Position numbers and translations under genes: made by a program. This document shows positions 32,851-44,623 of a stretch of 64,000 nt of DNA, one piece after another. Position 1 is the first letter of the stretch, and each line of letters starts with the position of its first letter. The notes below the pieces were generated by a model. The model made no database searches. It had not been told where the DNA came from and saw only the letters and a list, made by a program, of their open reading frames with translations. The stretch is from Megaustenia siamemsis (Eukaryota > Mollusca > Gastropoda > Stylommatophora > Ariophantidae), in the NCBI GenBank assembly GCA_032433765.1, contig JAVIAB010000160.1:15182307-15246306 (forward strand). The letters are read 5' to 3'.

Positions 32851-33279
32851 CTTCGAAAAGTAAAACATGTGCTGAGGACAGAGTTTTCAAAATGTCATTA
32901 ACGAAAGTCCAGAATTAAAGATTGTAAGCGGTGAGAAGGTCCCCGTTATTGTTGTAAATTACTTCAAGTACACCTGTGTAAAGTGACTTAATGATGAGAT
33001 TTCAATCAAGAGTTTACCGAGCAATAAGCGCTTTACAAATATTACTCAATCTTGAATTATTACTGTTAGTAGGTACAACAATCATTGCAAGACAGCTTAT
33101 TCATACTTTATAAAGAATCACTGTATTCTCTATCTATCTATTGTCCTTTCGAGACGAAGACGGCACATATGGCAGAACCACAAACTCAAAAACAGAAACC
33201 TTGCGTGCCAAAATGGCACATATTGCAGAGATCACTGCTTCTAAAATCTATGGTCTGTTTCCATAACAATGCTTTTTTA
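32851..33279. other. Intron 4, nothing recognised
   Basis: No gene or repeat is seen. Confidence 0.4.
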
Positions 33280-33412
33280 CAATGACAGCTTGTCAAGCCA
33301 TCGATCAACCTCCTTAGTCGCCTCTTACCACATGCCTGGAAGGTCACAAGTCCCTATTCTTTACTTCCCACATAATGAGGTCCCGGTAACACACGGGGGA
33401 CATCATTAGTAA
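33280..33412 (-). mobile_element. Fragment like the 5' end of an RTE-type element
   Basis: On the minus strand it reads GTAAAGAATAGGGAC ... CCAGGCATGTGGTAAGAGG, then CGACTAAGGAGG. The same blocks in the same order start copy 2 at 23965-24020 (GTAAAGAATAGCGAC, CCAGGCATGTTCGTAAGAGG). The sequence around them differs, so it belongs to a related but distinct element. Confidence 0.6.
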
Positions 33413-33649
33413 CATCATTTTTAACAATTCGAATTTGGATACAGGTGTATCACCAAAATTATTATAAAACAGTTGCCGGAGAAAGTTCAAAAACGAGAAG
33501 AAAAGAGAATGTTACGTAAATATTGCTCGACGTGGGCCAACAGTAGTATTGATGATACAATTGTTCAAAATAGAAAAGTGTTATTTGCAAAACACTTCAT
33601 GAGATTTGTTGATAGGATAAGTTGTGACCCAGTGCCCAGTAGTCGTAAT

Positions 33650-34640
33650 TAATTATGTGTAAGATAAGAGTAAATTGATACTCTGTTCGCAATGATCTCC
33701 TTTGTTACGATGTGCACCCATTTTTCGCTGTCGAGCTTTAAGTCTTTTGCTCTGACTGGCATCACAGCAGTCGCTGTATTCCCATACCCGATCCAGCGAC
33801 CATTCCAGCAACTATTGAAGTGTTCGACAACTGATTGTTCCTGTCCTGCATTGATTGAACGTGTTGCTTTCTTTTCAGCCACTTATGCTTTTTTATGCTT
33901 TCTATCCTCCTGGCGCGGTGTTCCACCATTCATTTGACGTGAGTGCTATCCACTGCTTTGTTGTCACCTGCCTTTTTAGAGGTGGTCTCTTAGAACCATA
34001 AAAATGACATTTATTTCCCTGGAGCATTGGCAGCCCCCGCAAACTTGTCGGCCATCTCATTACTACAAACTCCAAGCAATATATCCAAGTTGAGCTGTTA
34101 ACGTGAGACACTTCGGATGTTAACGTGAGACACTTCGGATGTTAACGTGAGACACTTCGGATGTTAACGTGAGACACTTCAGATGTTAACGTGAGACACT
34201 TAAAGTTGGTACACTCACATTTTGCGAAGCGTATTCATATCAATCCAATGAAGTTTGGATTTAATTTACAATTTTATTTTGATTCGGTCAATACGACCGC
34301 CTGTAATGTCGGTATTTTAACCAGCCACGCGATAGCTTCCATTATAGCCTCAATCTTCTTGCACGTACTGAAGATAGTCATTCTGTTGGTCCCTGCACCC
34401 TTTCATATCAAACATTTATATCTGATACACAGCAAAGTCCCAACCGCTATGCACACCCCGGGTAATACAACCATCAGTGTCGACTATTTATTTTTGATCT
34501 TGGCGTTGGGTGTGACCTTGCAGTACCTCCTGAATTACAATCACAGCTTGTGCGTCAAAGGAAACAATGACCGTGTGATTTCTAAAGCTCACCAGGTATT
34601 GTCGGCAATGAGAGTCATGGCAGCTACTGGTGAGAAAACG
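33650..34640 (-). pseudogene. Antisense RNase H-bearing retrotransposon fragment
   Basis: In order on the minus strand: VDTDGCITRGVHSGWDFAVY (catalytic first Asp block), KIEAIMEAIAWLVKIPTLQA with Glu block and VVLTES, then a tandem array, then SNEMADKFAGAAN (last Asp block). The frame shifts many times. The 151-codon plus-strand frame at 34191-34646 is the shadow of this. Confidence 0.68.
34098..34202 (+). repeat. 22-bp tandem repeat, about 5 copies, inside the RNase H fragment
   Basis: The unit is GTTAACGTGAGACACTTCGG followed by AT. It lies between the second and third RNase H blocks, where the element codes for the segment before NEMADKFAG. Confidence 0.9.
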
Positions 34641-34904
34641 ATATAGGTTTCTCCCTCTTCCCCAGTATCAAATTATATATTATTCTCACCCTCTCAGTAA
34701 TTTCTATACTGCAGTTCTCTTTTCTCCGAAGATCAAATTTCAAGATTTTTTATGTTTTTCTTTTCTTAACTCGTTTGTTAACTCTGTCTCTCTTTTGCCA
34801 CAAAACAAATATCATATTAATTTTTCCCCCCAGATGCTTTTTTTCTTAAGTATAGTTCTTTTTCTACTATTTCCATAACTACATTTGTATATTACTTTCT
34901 TTCC

Positions 34905-35345
34905 TCGTTTTTTTTTTTTTTTTGGGGGGGGGGGGGGTGGGGGGTGGCTGTTTGTACTCGTACGCACTAATCCATCGGTGCTCCGATAGTCCCCTCAAAA
35001 ATCTCGAGAAAGTCTGAGATTTCTAACCCCGCGTGCACGGCTTGGTAACCAGGGTGTAGATAACTTTTTGCTGACAATTTTCCCCGGGCAGTGGTCATAT
35101 TTATGGCCTTGCCCTTTCGATTTTTAACTTCCAAAGGATAATTAACATGCGCGAGTGCACACGGGACTTCCTGAGTGTTGCTGTTATCCGAGAGGGCTAG
35201 ACATCGAATCTCACTACCCAAGACATCAGGAGATGGTAACGTCATAGAGAATCCACGAATTCATTTTTCCTATTTTTTTCAAAAACCACCACCGCTTCTG
35301 GTGGGCTTTGAACCCTGACGTCGTACCTCTAGACTACCCAGTCCT
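34905..35345 (-). mobile_element. Possible SINE with tRNA-like head (SINE5), next to poly(T)/poly(G)
   Basis: On the minus strand, 35345-35283 reads GGTAGTCTAGAGGTACGACG ... AGGGTTCAAAGCCCACC, with box B-like GGTTCAAAGCC. A ~330-bp body follows and ends near a C-run/A-run (plus-strand T and G runs at 34909-34946). It has no second copy in the window. The 92-codon minus-strand frame inside has no known motif. Confidence 0.4.
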
Positions 35346-35349
35346 ACCT

Positions 35350-36232
35350 TGCCCTTCTTATCCCAAGATAATTTTCTTTATTCCCCTTTCTCTCTTTTCA
35401 TCCCAGGATAATTTTCTTTATTCTCCTTTCTCTCTTTTCATCCCAAGATAATTTTCGTTATTCCCCTTTCTCTCTTTTCATCCCAAGATAATTTTCTTAT
35501 TTCCCTTTCTCTCTTTTCATCCCAAGATAATTTTCTTTATTCTCCTTTCTTTCTCTTCATCCCAATATAATTTTCTTTATTCCCCTTTCTTTCTCTTTAT
35601 CCCAAGATAATGTTCTTTATTCCCCTTTCTCTCTCTTCATCCCAAGATAGTTTTCTTTATTCCCCTTTCTCTCTCTTCATCCCAAGATAATTTTCTTTAT
35701 TCCCCTTTCTCTCTCTTCATCCCAAGATAATTTTCTTTATTCCCCTTTCTCTCTCTTCATCCCAAGATAATTTTCTTTATTCCCCTTTCTCTCTCTTCAT
35801 CCCAAGATAATTTTCTTTATTCCCCTTTCTCTCTCTTCATCCCAAGATAATTTTCTTTATTCCCCTTTCTTTCTCTTCATCCCAAATAATTTTCATTATT
35901 CCCCTTTTCCTCTCTTCATTCCAAGATAATTTTCTTTATTCCCCCCCCTCTCTCTCTCTCTATTTACGCCAAGATAATTTTGTTTATTCCATTTTCTCTC
36001 TCTTTATACCAAGATAATTTTGTTTATTCCATTTTCTCTCTCTTTATACCAAGATAATTTTGTTTATTCCCCTTTCTCTCTCTCTCTCTCTCTTTATACC
36101 AAGATAATTTTGTTTATTCCCCTTTCTCTCTCTCTCTCTCTTTATACTAAGATAATTTTCTTTATTCCCCTTTCTCTCTCTCTCTCTCTCTCTGTTTATA
36201 CCAAGATAATTATGTTTATTTTTCTTCTCCCC
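35350..36232 (+). repeat. ~40-bp tandem array running up to the last exon acceptor
   Basis: Units are TTCATCCCAAGATAATTTTC + TTTATTCCCCTTTCTCTCTC. There are about 20 units, with CT expansions in the later ones. The acceptor TTCTTCTCCCCAG|ATTGTAGT looks like a variant of TCATCCCAAGATAATTTT, so the array ends in, or derives from, the junction. Confidence 0.9.
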
Positions 36233-36234
36233 AG

Positions 36235-36489
36235 ATTGTAGTAACCCTGCTACCGTTTGTCCACTCTTGCCTCAATCCGATCATATATGGATTCATGTCC
36301 AGGAGCATCCGATCACGCATGAAATGTGCCTGCCGAGCGTACATCTGCCGGAAGTCCCGAAACAACACGCAGCGTGATATGAGGCAGATGGCGAGTTCGG
36401 ATCACGAACTGGATATGCGATCAACGAACGGGACAGTCCAAACTAAGATTAGTCTTCGTCACGGAAGCAGTAGTCAGTCAGACACCTGA
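36235..36489 (+). CDS. GPCR terminal exon: TM7, helix 8, C-terminal tail and stop
   Basis: The acceptor TTCTCCCCAG ends at 36234. The exon is phase 0, with 84 codons plus TGA. TM7 reads IVVTLLPFVHSCLNPIIYGF, containing the NPxxY motif. The amphipathic helix 8 region MSRSIRSRMKCACRAYICRK has several Cys that could be palmitoylated. The tail ends with a Ser cluster (GSSSQSDT) typical of kinase/arrestin regulation. I see no class I PDZ ligand. The exon begins immediately after a 40-bp pyrimidine-rich array. Confidence 0.94.
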   Translation: MVVTLLPFVHSCLNPIIYGFMSRSIRSRMKCACRAYICRKSRNNTQRDMRQMASSDHELDMRSTNGTVQTKISLRHGSSSQSDT

Positions 36490-36990
36490 CGTCAGGCTGG
36501 TTGTGGCTACAGGTGGTTTTGCTGCTGTTGTTGCTGTTGCTGTTTCTTGCTTGGGACTGCTAGAATACCCAGGAGAAGTGGGATTACTGCGGTTGTGCCT
36601 AAATTCATTGTGAAGTTTATTGCGTTGGAAGCTGACGAGGGCAACGAGGACAGAGCGAGGGTGGAAGAATGTGTGCTGGAAAGTTGAATCTCACCAGAAG
36701 TGGGATGGTAGTTTTGAGGATCTAGATGAAAATACAGGTAAATAGGTTTATTTAGAGAGGGGGAGTGAAAAATGAAGAAAGAATGAAAGAAGTGTAGTAA
36801 GATAAAGGAAGGAAGGATGAAACAAAGAAAAAAAGAAAGAAAGAAGAAAGAAGGTTAGGAAGAAAGGAAGGAGTGAAGTTAGAGAGGAATAAATAAACAA
36901 ATAAATAAAGAATGAAAGAAAGAAAGAAAGAAAGAAAGAAAGAAAAAGAAAGAAAGTATGAATGAAAGAAAAAAAGAAACTCACCACATA
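36490..36990 (+). other. Probable 3' UTR of the GPCR, with GCTGTT and GAAA repeats
   Basis: After the stop the sequence carries a short GCTGTTGTT repeat (about 36520-36550). At 36770-36985 there is a purine-rich GAAA/GAAG microsatellite. AATAAA-type signals occur at about 36887-36910 and could serve polyadenylation, but inside a simple repeat they are weak evidence. The real 3' end is unknown. Confidence 0.4.
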
Positions 36991-37391
36991 AATAAATAAT
37001 AACGCGCCTCATAAAGATTAAATCACAAACATATTATTCCTCACAATACATGAAGAGTCAGTGGAAGATTAAGCAACATGTTGGTTTGTTGTTAAGATCG
37101 GGAATGAAGTCTCCCCAGTCGGCACAACATTTTAAAAATATACACTTCTAAGAAGAACAAGAAAGAACACATAGACTATTCCAAAATGATGTATCTATAA
37201 CAAAGAAGTTGAATTCTTCATTCCTCGACGCCCAATGTTTGTTACAAGTCACCATTTAAAAAAAAAAATATATTTTCTTCTATAAATACAACAAATTCAT
37301 GAATAAATTATTGTTCTATAAATGCTTTATTGTTCTATAAATACCTTATCGTTCTATGTAATGAATTAGTGTTTAAACATATTTGTTGAGT
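36991..37391. other. AT-rich intergenic sequence
   Basis: It has short repeats of TTGTTCTATAAAT at about 37310-37360. No gene is seen. Confidence 0.45.
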
Positions 37392-38475
37392 AAATTGTTA
37401 TTTTGCAAGCTTACACAGAGGTGAACAAAGAAGTGAGAAGATGCATTAAAAGGGATAAGAGGAAATATATAGATGAGCTAGCTAAAGAGGCAGAAGAAGC
37501 AGCAAAAAAGGGGAATATGAAAGAACTGTACAACAGCACAAAGAAATGAAGTTTAAAATACAAACAGATCAATGCCTTTATTAAAGAAAAGAAAGGAAAT
37601 CTGCTTAGTAATATAAGGGAACCAATGGAGAGATGGAAAGAGCACTTTGAAGAACTTTTGAACAGACCCGGCTCAAATAATCCTCCAGATATACTACCAG
37701 CAGTAGAATAGTTACACGTTAACTGTGGAAAACCAAGCAAAGAAGAAATAATGAAAGCCATCAAGCTATTAAAAAATGGTAAAGCCACAGGACCAGATGA
37801 AATTCTTTCGGAAGCCATCAAAGTAGATATTAACACCTCTACAAGATGTTACATAATCTATTAGATACAATTTGGGAGAGGGAAGAAATACCTAAAGACT
37901 GGAAAGAAGGTTATATGATCAAACTACCAAAGAAAGGAAGTTTACAGGAGTGCACAAATTATAGGGGAATTATGCTACTATCAGTGCCAGGAAAAATATT
38001 AAGCAGAATCATTCTGGAGAGACTAAAAGAGGCTATAGAGAAACATTTGAGAGATGAACAAGCAGGTTTCAGGAAGAACAGATCATGTGCTGATCACATA
38101 ACTACTCTACGTACGTATAATAGTTGAACAAAGTTTAGAACTAAAATCCCCACTTTATATTGGATTCATAGATTACGAAAAGGCATTTGATAGTTTAGAC
38201 AGAAGAATGCTTTGGAAGTTGCTGAGTCATTACTGTATCCCTATAAAGTTTATTAACCTGATAAAAACAATGTATGAAGGAACAAAATGTAGTGTGGTGC
38301 ATGAGGGACAGAAGCATTTGAAATAAGAACAGGAGTAAGGCAGGGATACCTTCTGTCTCCATTTCTCTTTCTACTAGTCATAGATTGGATTATGAAAATA
38401 ACTCAAAACAACAGAAAAGGAATCCAGTGGTCACTGACAAAGCAACTTTTCTGATTTAGACTTTTCTGATGACTC

Positions 38476-39215
38476 TTCTCCCTGGTTATTGGTTATTTGG
38501 TTATGGAATGCCCCGGTATCACTGCAAACGAATTAAAATCCATAATTGCTCAACCGTCGTGCCAGCGTAATCATCCCAATTACTATCTCATCTCCCAAAC
38601 AAAGAAAGGTAACTGTAGACCCCATCGTAGCAGTCTCAGCACACGCCAAAAGACATAAGGTGAAACCGCGCAGAAAGTGAACACAGCCAACTGTTCCCTG
38701 TCATACGATATCATCATTCGTCGTAAACAATTGGAATATTCGAACATGATCAAAACGGATGAGACACACAGCTCACGGTGTGCACAGAGCACTTAACTCA
38801 GTAGCTCCTGCATCAAGCCGGACTTGGAATATGAGGAAACTGTAACAAGGAACACTTTTCATGCATAGTCTTCAATAGTTCCCTCCGCCTATCCACAATA
38901 TACAGGAAGTTCTCTTATTACAAATACAAACAGGCACAACTTGACCGGTACAAACTTATTACTGCGACAAGTAAACACAACATGACTGGTACAATATTAT
39001 AACCGCTATGAACAAACACAACATGACTGGTACAATATTATAACCGCTATGAACAAACACAGCATTACTGGTACAATATTATAACCGCAATGAACAAACA
39101 CAACATGACTGGTGCAATCTTTTTATTGCCACAAACAAACACACGACGTCAATTATGAAAGACATCGCAAATAATAACTGCATTTTTAGGTATTAGTTGG
39201 CCGTGTGCTCTCTTT
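38476..39215. mobile_element. Composite insertion in RTE copy 3: repeat X, 41-bp array, SINE4 5' piece
   Basis: It includes X sequence at 38483-38910. At about 38940-39130 there is a 41-bp tandem repeat, four units of ACAACATGACTGGTACAATA + TTATAACCGC. At about 39143-39200 is a SINE4 start (GACATCGCAAATAATAACTG, GTTGGCCGTGTGCTCT). TCTTCTCC-like words at both borders suggest a short duplication. Confidence 0.6.
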
Positions 39216-39411
39216 TCTCCTATCACACAGCCATCAACAGATGCAGGATAAAATGAGCATACTTGATGAGAGATCACAACAGCTAGGAATGAAGATTAAT
39301 AGAGATAAGACCAACATTATGAGAATTAATGTAGTTGGCAATAACCTGATAAAATTAGGAGAATTACCTTTACTAGACGTACAATGTTACATATACCTGG
39401 GCCGTAATATA

Positions 39412-39640
39412 TTTAGTTAGCTGAGTGGCAGTGTTCCCTAGCGTTTGGCTTTTCGTGGCAAGGCGCTGTGCCACTGAGTACGGGTTAGATCCTGCTTTGG
39501 TCCATATCTTTTTCTGTTGTTGATTATTTGTCATTTTTTCCGAGTGCTGTAAACATACCTCTTCCTCTGAATTGATTCGCCGATTATCGCCTCAGAAGTT
39601 TCCCTCTATAATAATATGCATTTATTATTATTTGCCTCCA
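39412..39640 (+). mobile_element. SINE4 copy with 8-bp TSD
   Basis: It is flanked by GTAATATA at 39404-39411 and 39641-39648. It has a tRNA-like head (TTAGCTGAGTGGCAGTG, box B GGGTTAGATCCTGC) and a 3' end CTCTATAATAATATGCATTT. The same family is at 48221-48490 and 49650-53225. Confidence 0.85.
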
Positions 39641-40376
39641 GTAATATAGGTAAAGAGAGAGGAACAGAAAATGATACCAAAATAAGGATATCAAAAGCAA
39701 GAGGAGCTTTCATTGCACTGGAAAACATATGGAAACCCAAAGAAATTAGGTTAAATACAAAAATAAAAATTTTCAACTCAAATGGTAAGTCAGTCCTATT
39801 ATATGGCTGTGAAACATGGAGAACAACAAAATTGACAATCATGAAGATACAGACTTTCATTAATGGATGCTTACGCAAGTAGTATACAAGGGTCCATCTG
39901 AATTGCATTTAGGCGCGAATTAACAAAGATATATAAGAGGCGCCTTTAGCGCCTAATGTACACGAGAGACAAGGGGAGTTAACCATGACTGCTCGTGTCG
40001 GGATGTTGACCTCTAGTACCGGTGACCCCGGAAGTGACCTGTTTATGTCTGCTTTGTGCTGACTTTGGCGTTCTTCATGTACTGCTCGATAGTGATAGGT
40101 TAGTAGATTATACATCAATGAAAAACATTAAAGTTAAAACAGAAAACAAAAGATATATTTTATTCTTTTATTATCTCAATAGGTGTATAACATTACAAAC
40201 ATATTTAGTACATTGAGTAAATATTTAGTACAAGTATAACATTTATTTATAGCTATGTAGTTGGGTGTCTGCTTAGCGTTGTACCATAAATGAAGCATAA
40301 GGGTGAAACAGTTAGAGATTACTGGTTAGTCTAAGCTGGTAGTGTAAATATGTCTCTCGGTGTTAGTGGTTCGCTA

Positions 40377-40435
<59 letters not shown>

Positions 40436-40684
40436 ACTATTCCAGCCTAGATTTCCCTCCATTGAAACACTTACTCATTCTCTCCATTTATCCCTATCAT
40501 CGCGCCTTCCTTCTCTCTCTCTCTTTCTCCCCTATCCTCTCTTAGACTTCTAACCTAGCAGTCCACCCTCCGCCTCTCCCTTTAGCTCCCCCGCCCTCCC
40601 TCATATTTTTAGCGTCCCTCCTATTGTAACATTTGATTATTCTCACCATTAATACATAGCATCTCGCCTTCTTTCTCATAGGCT

Positions 40685-40727
<43 letters not shown>

Positions 40728-40771
40728 CTTCTAACCCCTACTAGACTTCTCTCCTACCATTCCACCTTTCT

Positions 40772-40814
<43 letters not shown>

Positions 40815-41212
40815 ACCTCGCCTAGCGTTCCGCCTTCATTCGTATTTTTACCTTACCGCCAGTGTAACACATTAATAACATTGAATATCAATTACAAAAA
40901 GACTTGAAAAATCTACTTTTTAAGGAACCAATAAGATAAACATATGAAAAACGAAGGAATAATACACGCGACAAGGCTTAACATACGTACTTTATGCACA
41001 TCACCATTAATACAACTGAAATTCCTTTAATGATAACCTACCACATCGTTATGAGCTAAGAGAAAAACAGAAAAAAATTCAACTTACACCGTAAAATATT
41101 CCACTACAACACAGACCGCTAGACTGAACAGTACTATGAAAATAAACGTTCGTGAATCAAGCGCGCTTATAACACGAAGTCTCACATCCGACTAGTTTAA
41201 TCTTGTAAATAA

Positions 41213-41290
41213 AAGTTAGGAGACAAGGGCAGAAACCTAGGAGGCAAGGGCAGAAACCTAGGAGGCAAGGGCAGAAACCTAGGAGGCTTC
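41213..41290 (+). repeat. Short form of the AGGCAAGGGCAGAAACCT array, left arm
   Basis: About three 20-bp units (GGCAAGGGCAGAAACCTAGG) lie at the inner edge of the left arm. The inverted right arm has some 30 units at 43139-43780. The arms therefore differ mainly in array length. Confidence 0.85.
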
Positions 41291-41399
41291 ATTCCCTAAC
41301 ATACTACTTCTCGTGCGGTTTTGGTGCAGTTTCGGTGCATGCACGTGCACTTTTAGGTTGGGTTCACAGCCACTACTACTAATAGCTTTTTGTTGTTTT

Positions 41400-42115
41400 T
41401 TTGTTGGAGTTTGATATGTAGGGGTGTCAAAAATTATGTGGGAGGTATGCCTTGAGGTTATATTTCAATTTTTTATCGATTTCAGGGACGTAACCCTCAA
41501 AAATTTTAAGGGGGATAACAATTTCAAAAGTGATTTTTAAGTTAATTTTTGGTGTGGGGATGTCTAAAATAAAGTTTTAGGTATGCCTACGTGCTAAATT
41601 TACGATTTTTATCGATTCCATGGGCGTAACCCTCAAAAATGGTAAGGGGGTAACAATTTCAAAAGTGATTTTTAAGTAAATTTTTGCAATGGGGATGTCT
41701 AAAATAAAGTTTGGGGTATGCCTAGCGTGAAAATTTACGATTTTTACCGATTTTATGGGCGTAACCCTAAAAAATGCTAAGGGGGTAAAATACTAAAAGT
41801 GGTTTTTTATGTAAATTTTTGCAATGGGGATGTCTAAAATAACGTTTTAAGTAAGCCTACGTGCTAAATTTACGATTTTTATCGATTTCAGGGGCGTAAC
41901 CCTCAAAAATGCTAAGGGGGTAAAATCCTAAAAGTGGTTTTTTATGTAAATTTTTGCAATGGGGATGTCTAAAATAAAGTTTGGGGGTATGCCTAGCGTG
42001 AAAATTTACGATTTTTACCGATTTTATGGGCGTAACCCTCAAAAATGCTAAGGGGGTAAAATCCTAAAAGTGGTTTTTTATGTAAATTTTTGCAATGGGG
42101 ATGTCTAAAATAACG
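41400..42115 (+). repeat. ~125-bp diverged tandem repeat in the palindrome centre
   Basis: Units share GCAATGGGGATGTCTAAAAT and GATTTTTACCGATTTTATGG, with GGCGTAACCCTCAAAAATGC. There are about five to six units and no coding potential. Confidence 0.85.
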
Positions 42116-43135
42116 TTTTTTTGGACCTTGAATATAACATTCTACTCGTTGTGTCTAACTATTATGACTATGTGAGTAGCTTTTTCTGGATTTTTAGGTC
42201 GACTTTTTTAGTATGAGCCTAAATTTTTGTGTTCTGGAGGTAAAATGTTAGTGATATGGCCACTCTTTTTGGGACTTTGGCTGTAACTATCTGTTCGATG
42301 TGTCTAACTAGTATGACTATGTGAGTAGATTTTTATGGTTTTTAGGTCGACTTTTTTAGTATGAGCCTACATGTTTGTGTTCTGGAGGTAAAATGTTAGT
42401 GATTTGGGACTTTGGATGTAACTATCTGTTCGATGTGCCTAACTAGTATGACTATGTGAGTACCTTTTTATGGTGTTGAGGTCGATTTTTTTTAGTATGA
42501 GCCTACATTTTTGTATTCTGTGGGTAAAATATTTTCGATTTGACCAAACTTTTTTGGGACTTTGGCTGTAACTATCTGTTCGATGTGTCTAACTAGTATG
42601 ACTATGTGAGTAGATTTTTATGGTTTTGAGGTCGCTTTTTTGAGTATGAGCCTACATTTTTGTGTTCTGGAGGTAAAATGTTAGTGATTTGGGACTTTGG
42701 ATGTAACTATCTGTTCGATGTGTCTAACTAGTATGACTATGTGAGTACCTTTTTATGGTGTTGAGGTCGATTTTTTGAGTATGAGCCCACATTTTTGTGT
42801 TCTGTGGGTAAAATATTTTCGATTTGACCAAACTTTTTTGGGGGGCTTTGGCTGTAACTATCTGTTCGATGTGTCTAACTATTATGACTATGTGAGTAGA
42901 TTTTTAGGGTTTTGAGGTCGACTTTTTCGCTTATGAGTTAAAATTTTTTTTTGTGTTCTGGAGGTAAAATGTTAGTGATTTGGCCACTCTTTTTGGGACT
43001 TTGGATGTAACTATCTGTTCGATGTGTCTAACTAGTATGACTATGTGAGTACCTTTTTATGGTGTTGAGGTCGATTTTTTGAGTATGAGCCTATATTTTT
43101 GTTTTCTGTGGGTAAAATATTTTCGATTTGACCAA
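42115..43135 (+). repeat. ~135-155 bp diverged tandem repeat in the palindrome centre
   Basis: About seven units share GTAACTATCTGTTCGATGTG, TCTAACTAGTATGACTATGT and GTGTTCTGGAGGTAAAATG. Spacing alternates between roughly 135 and 150 bp. Confidence 0.85.
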
Positions 43136-43138
43136 CAG

Positions 43139-43785
43139 CCTTTGCTTCCTAGTTTTCTGTCCTTGCCTCTTAGGTCTCTGCCCTTGCCTCCTAGGTTTCT
43201 GCCCATGCCTCCTAGGTTTCTGTCCTTGCCTCCTAGGTTTCTGTCCTTGCCTCCTAGGTTTCTGCCCTTGCCTCTTAGGTTTCTGCCCTTGCCTCCTAGG
43301 TTTCTGACCTTCCCTCCTTGTTTTCAGCCTTTGCTTCCTAGTTTTCTGTCCTTGCCTCCTAGGTTTCTGCCCTTGCCTCCTAGGTTTCTGACCTTGCCTC
43401 CTAGGTTTCTGTCTTTGCCTCTTAGGTTTCTGCCCTTGCCTCTTAGGTTGCTATGAGGTTTCTGCCCTTGCTCCTAGGTTTCTGACCTTCCCTCCTTCCT
43501 AGGTTTCTGACCATGCCTCCTAGGTTTCTGTCCTTGCCTCCTAGGTTTCTGCCCTTGCCTCCTAGGTTTCTGACCTTGCCTCCTAGGTTTCTGACCTTGC
43601 CTCCTAGGTTTCTGACCTTGCCTCCTAGGTTTCTGACCTTCCCTCGTTGGTTTCTGCCCTTGTCTCTTAGGTTTCTGTCCTTGCCTCCTAGGTTTCTGTC
43701 CTTGCCTCCTAGGTTTCTGCCCTTGCCTCCTAGGTTTCTGCCCTTGCCTCCTAGGTTTCTGCCCTTGTCTCCTAACTTTTATTTA
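43139..43785 (+). repeat. ~20/21-bp array (CTAGGTTTCTGCCCTTGCCTC), about 30 units
   Basis: This is the expanded, inverted counterpart of 41213-41290, and units vary at CCC/ACC/TCC. The proline-rich open frames here are repeat artefacts. Confidence 0.93.
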
Positions 43786-44176
43786 CAAGATTAAACTAGT
43801 CGGATGTGAGACTTCGTTTTATAAGCGCGCTTGATTCACGAACGTTTATTTTCATAGTACTGTTCAGTCTAGCGGTCTGTGTTGTAGTGGAATATTTTAC
43901 GGTGTAAGTTGAATTTTTTTCTGTTTTTCTCTTAGCTCATAACGATGTGGTAGGTTATCATTAAAGGAATTTCAGTTGTATTAATGGTGATGTGTATAAA
44001 GTACGTATGTTAAGCCTTGTCGCGTGTATTATTCCTTCGTTTTTCATATGTTTATCTTATTGGTTCCTTAAAAAGTAGATTTTTCAAGTCTTTTTGTAAT
44101 TGATATTCAATGTTATTAATGTGTTACACTGGCGGTAAGGTAAAAATACGAATGAAGGCGGAACGCTAGGCGAGGT

Positions 44177-44227
<51 letters not shown>

Positions 44228-44555
44228 AGAAAGGTGGAATGGTAGGAGAGAAGTCTAGTAGGGGTTAGAAGAGCGAGAGAGAGAGAGAGAGCGAGAGAAG
44301 CCTATGAGAAAGAAGGCGAGATGCTATGTATTAATGGTGAGAATAATCAAATGTTACAATAGGAGGGACGCTAAAAATATGAGGGAGGGCGGGGGAGCTA
44401 AAGGGAGAGGCGGAGGGTGGACTGCTAGATTAGAAGTCTAAGAGAGGATAGGGGAGAAAGAGAGAGAGAGAAGGAAGGCGCGATGATAGGGATAAATGGA
44501 GAGAATGAGTAAGTGTTTCAATGGAGGGAAATCTAGGCTGGAATAGTAGAGAGAG

Positions 44556-44623
<68 letters not shown>

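Larger units (their letters stand above)
2315..36489 (+). other. Class A peptide-type GPCR gene, 3' portion, five exons
   Basis: Seen: five coding exons on one strand, each bounded by AG/GT, join into one open frame of about 300 codons ending in TGA at 36487-36489. Boundary phases agree throughout: 2, then 0, 2, 0, 0. The product begins inside DRY and carries TM4, an extracellular loop 2 with Cys and an N-glycosylation site, TM5, a basic loop 3, TM6 with CWGP, TM7 with NPIIY and a Cys/Ser-rich tail. Known: this layout is diagnostic of rhodopsin-class receptors, which couple an extracellular ligand to G proteins at the plasma membrane. The loop and TM6 style fits neuropeptide receptors. I could not assign a ligand or subfamily. 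Exons for the N-terminus and TM1-TM3 are not in the first 2.3 kb and must lie upstream. Introns span 2439-6793, 7015-10401, 10577-28839 and 28966-36234. Confidence 0.92.

Noticed and set aside
34191..34646. 151-codon plus-strand ORF with hydrophobic segments
   Set aside because: The opposite strand carries recognisable RNase H blocks over the same bases, and the plus-strand ORF begins inside the 22-bp array.
34967..35245. 92-codon minus-strand ORF as a gene
   Set aside because: No motif, no splice context, and it sits in the body of a probable SINE.
43079..43794. Proline/leucine-rich repeat protein
   Set aside because: It is a 20/21-bp noncoding array in the arm of the palindrome, and the inverted arm has only three units.
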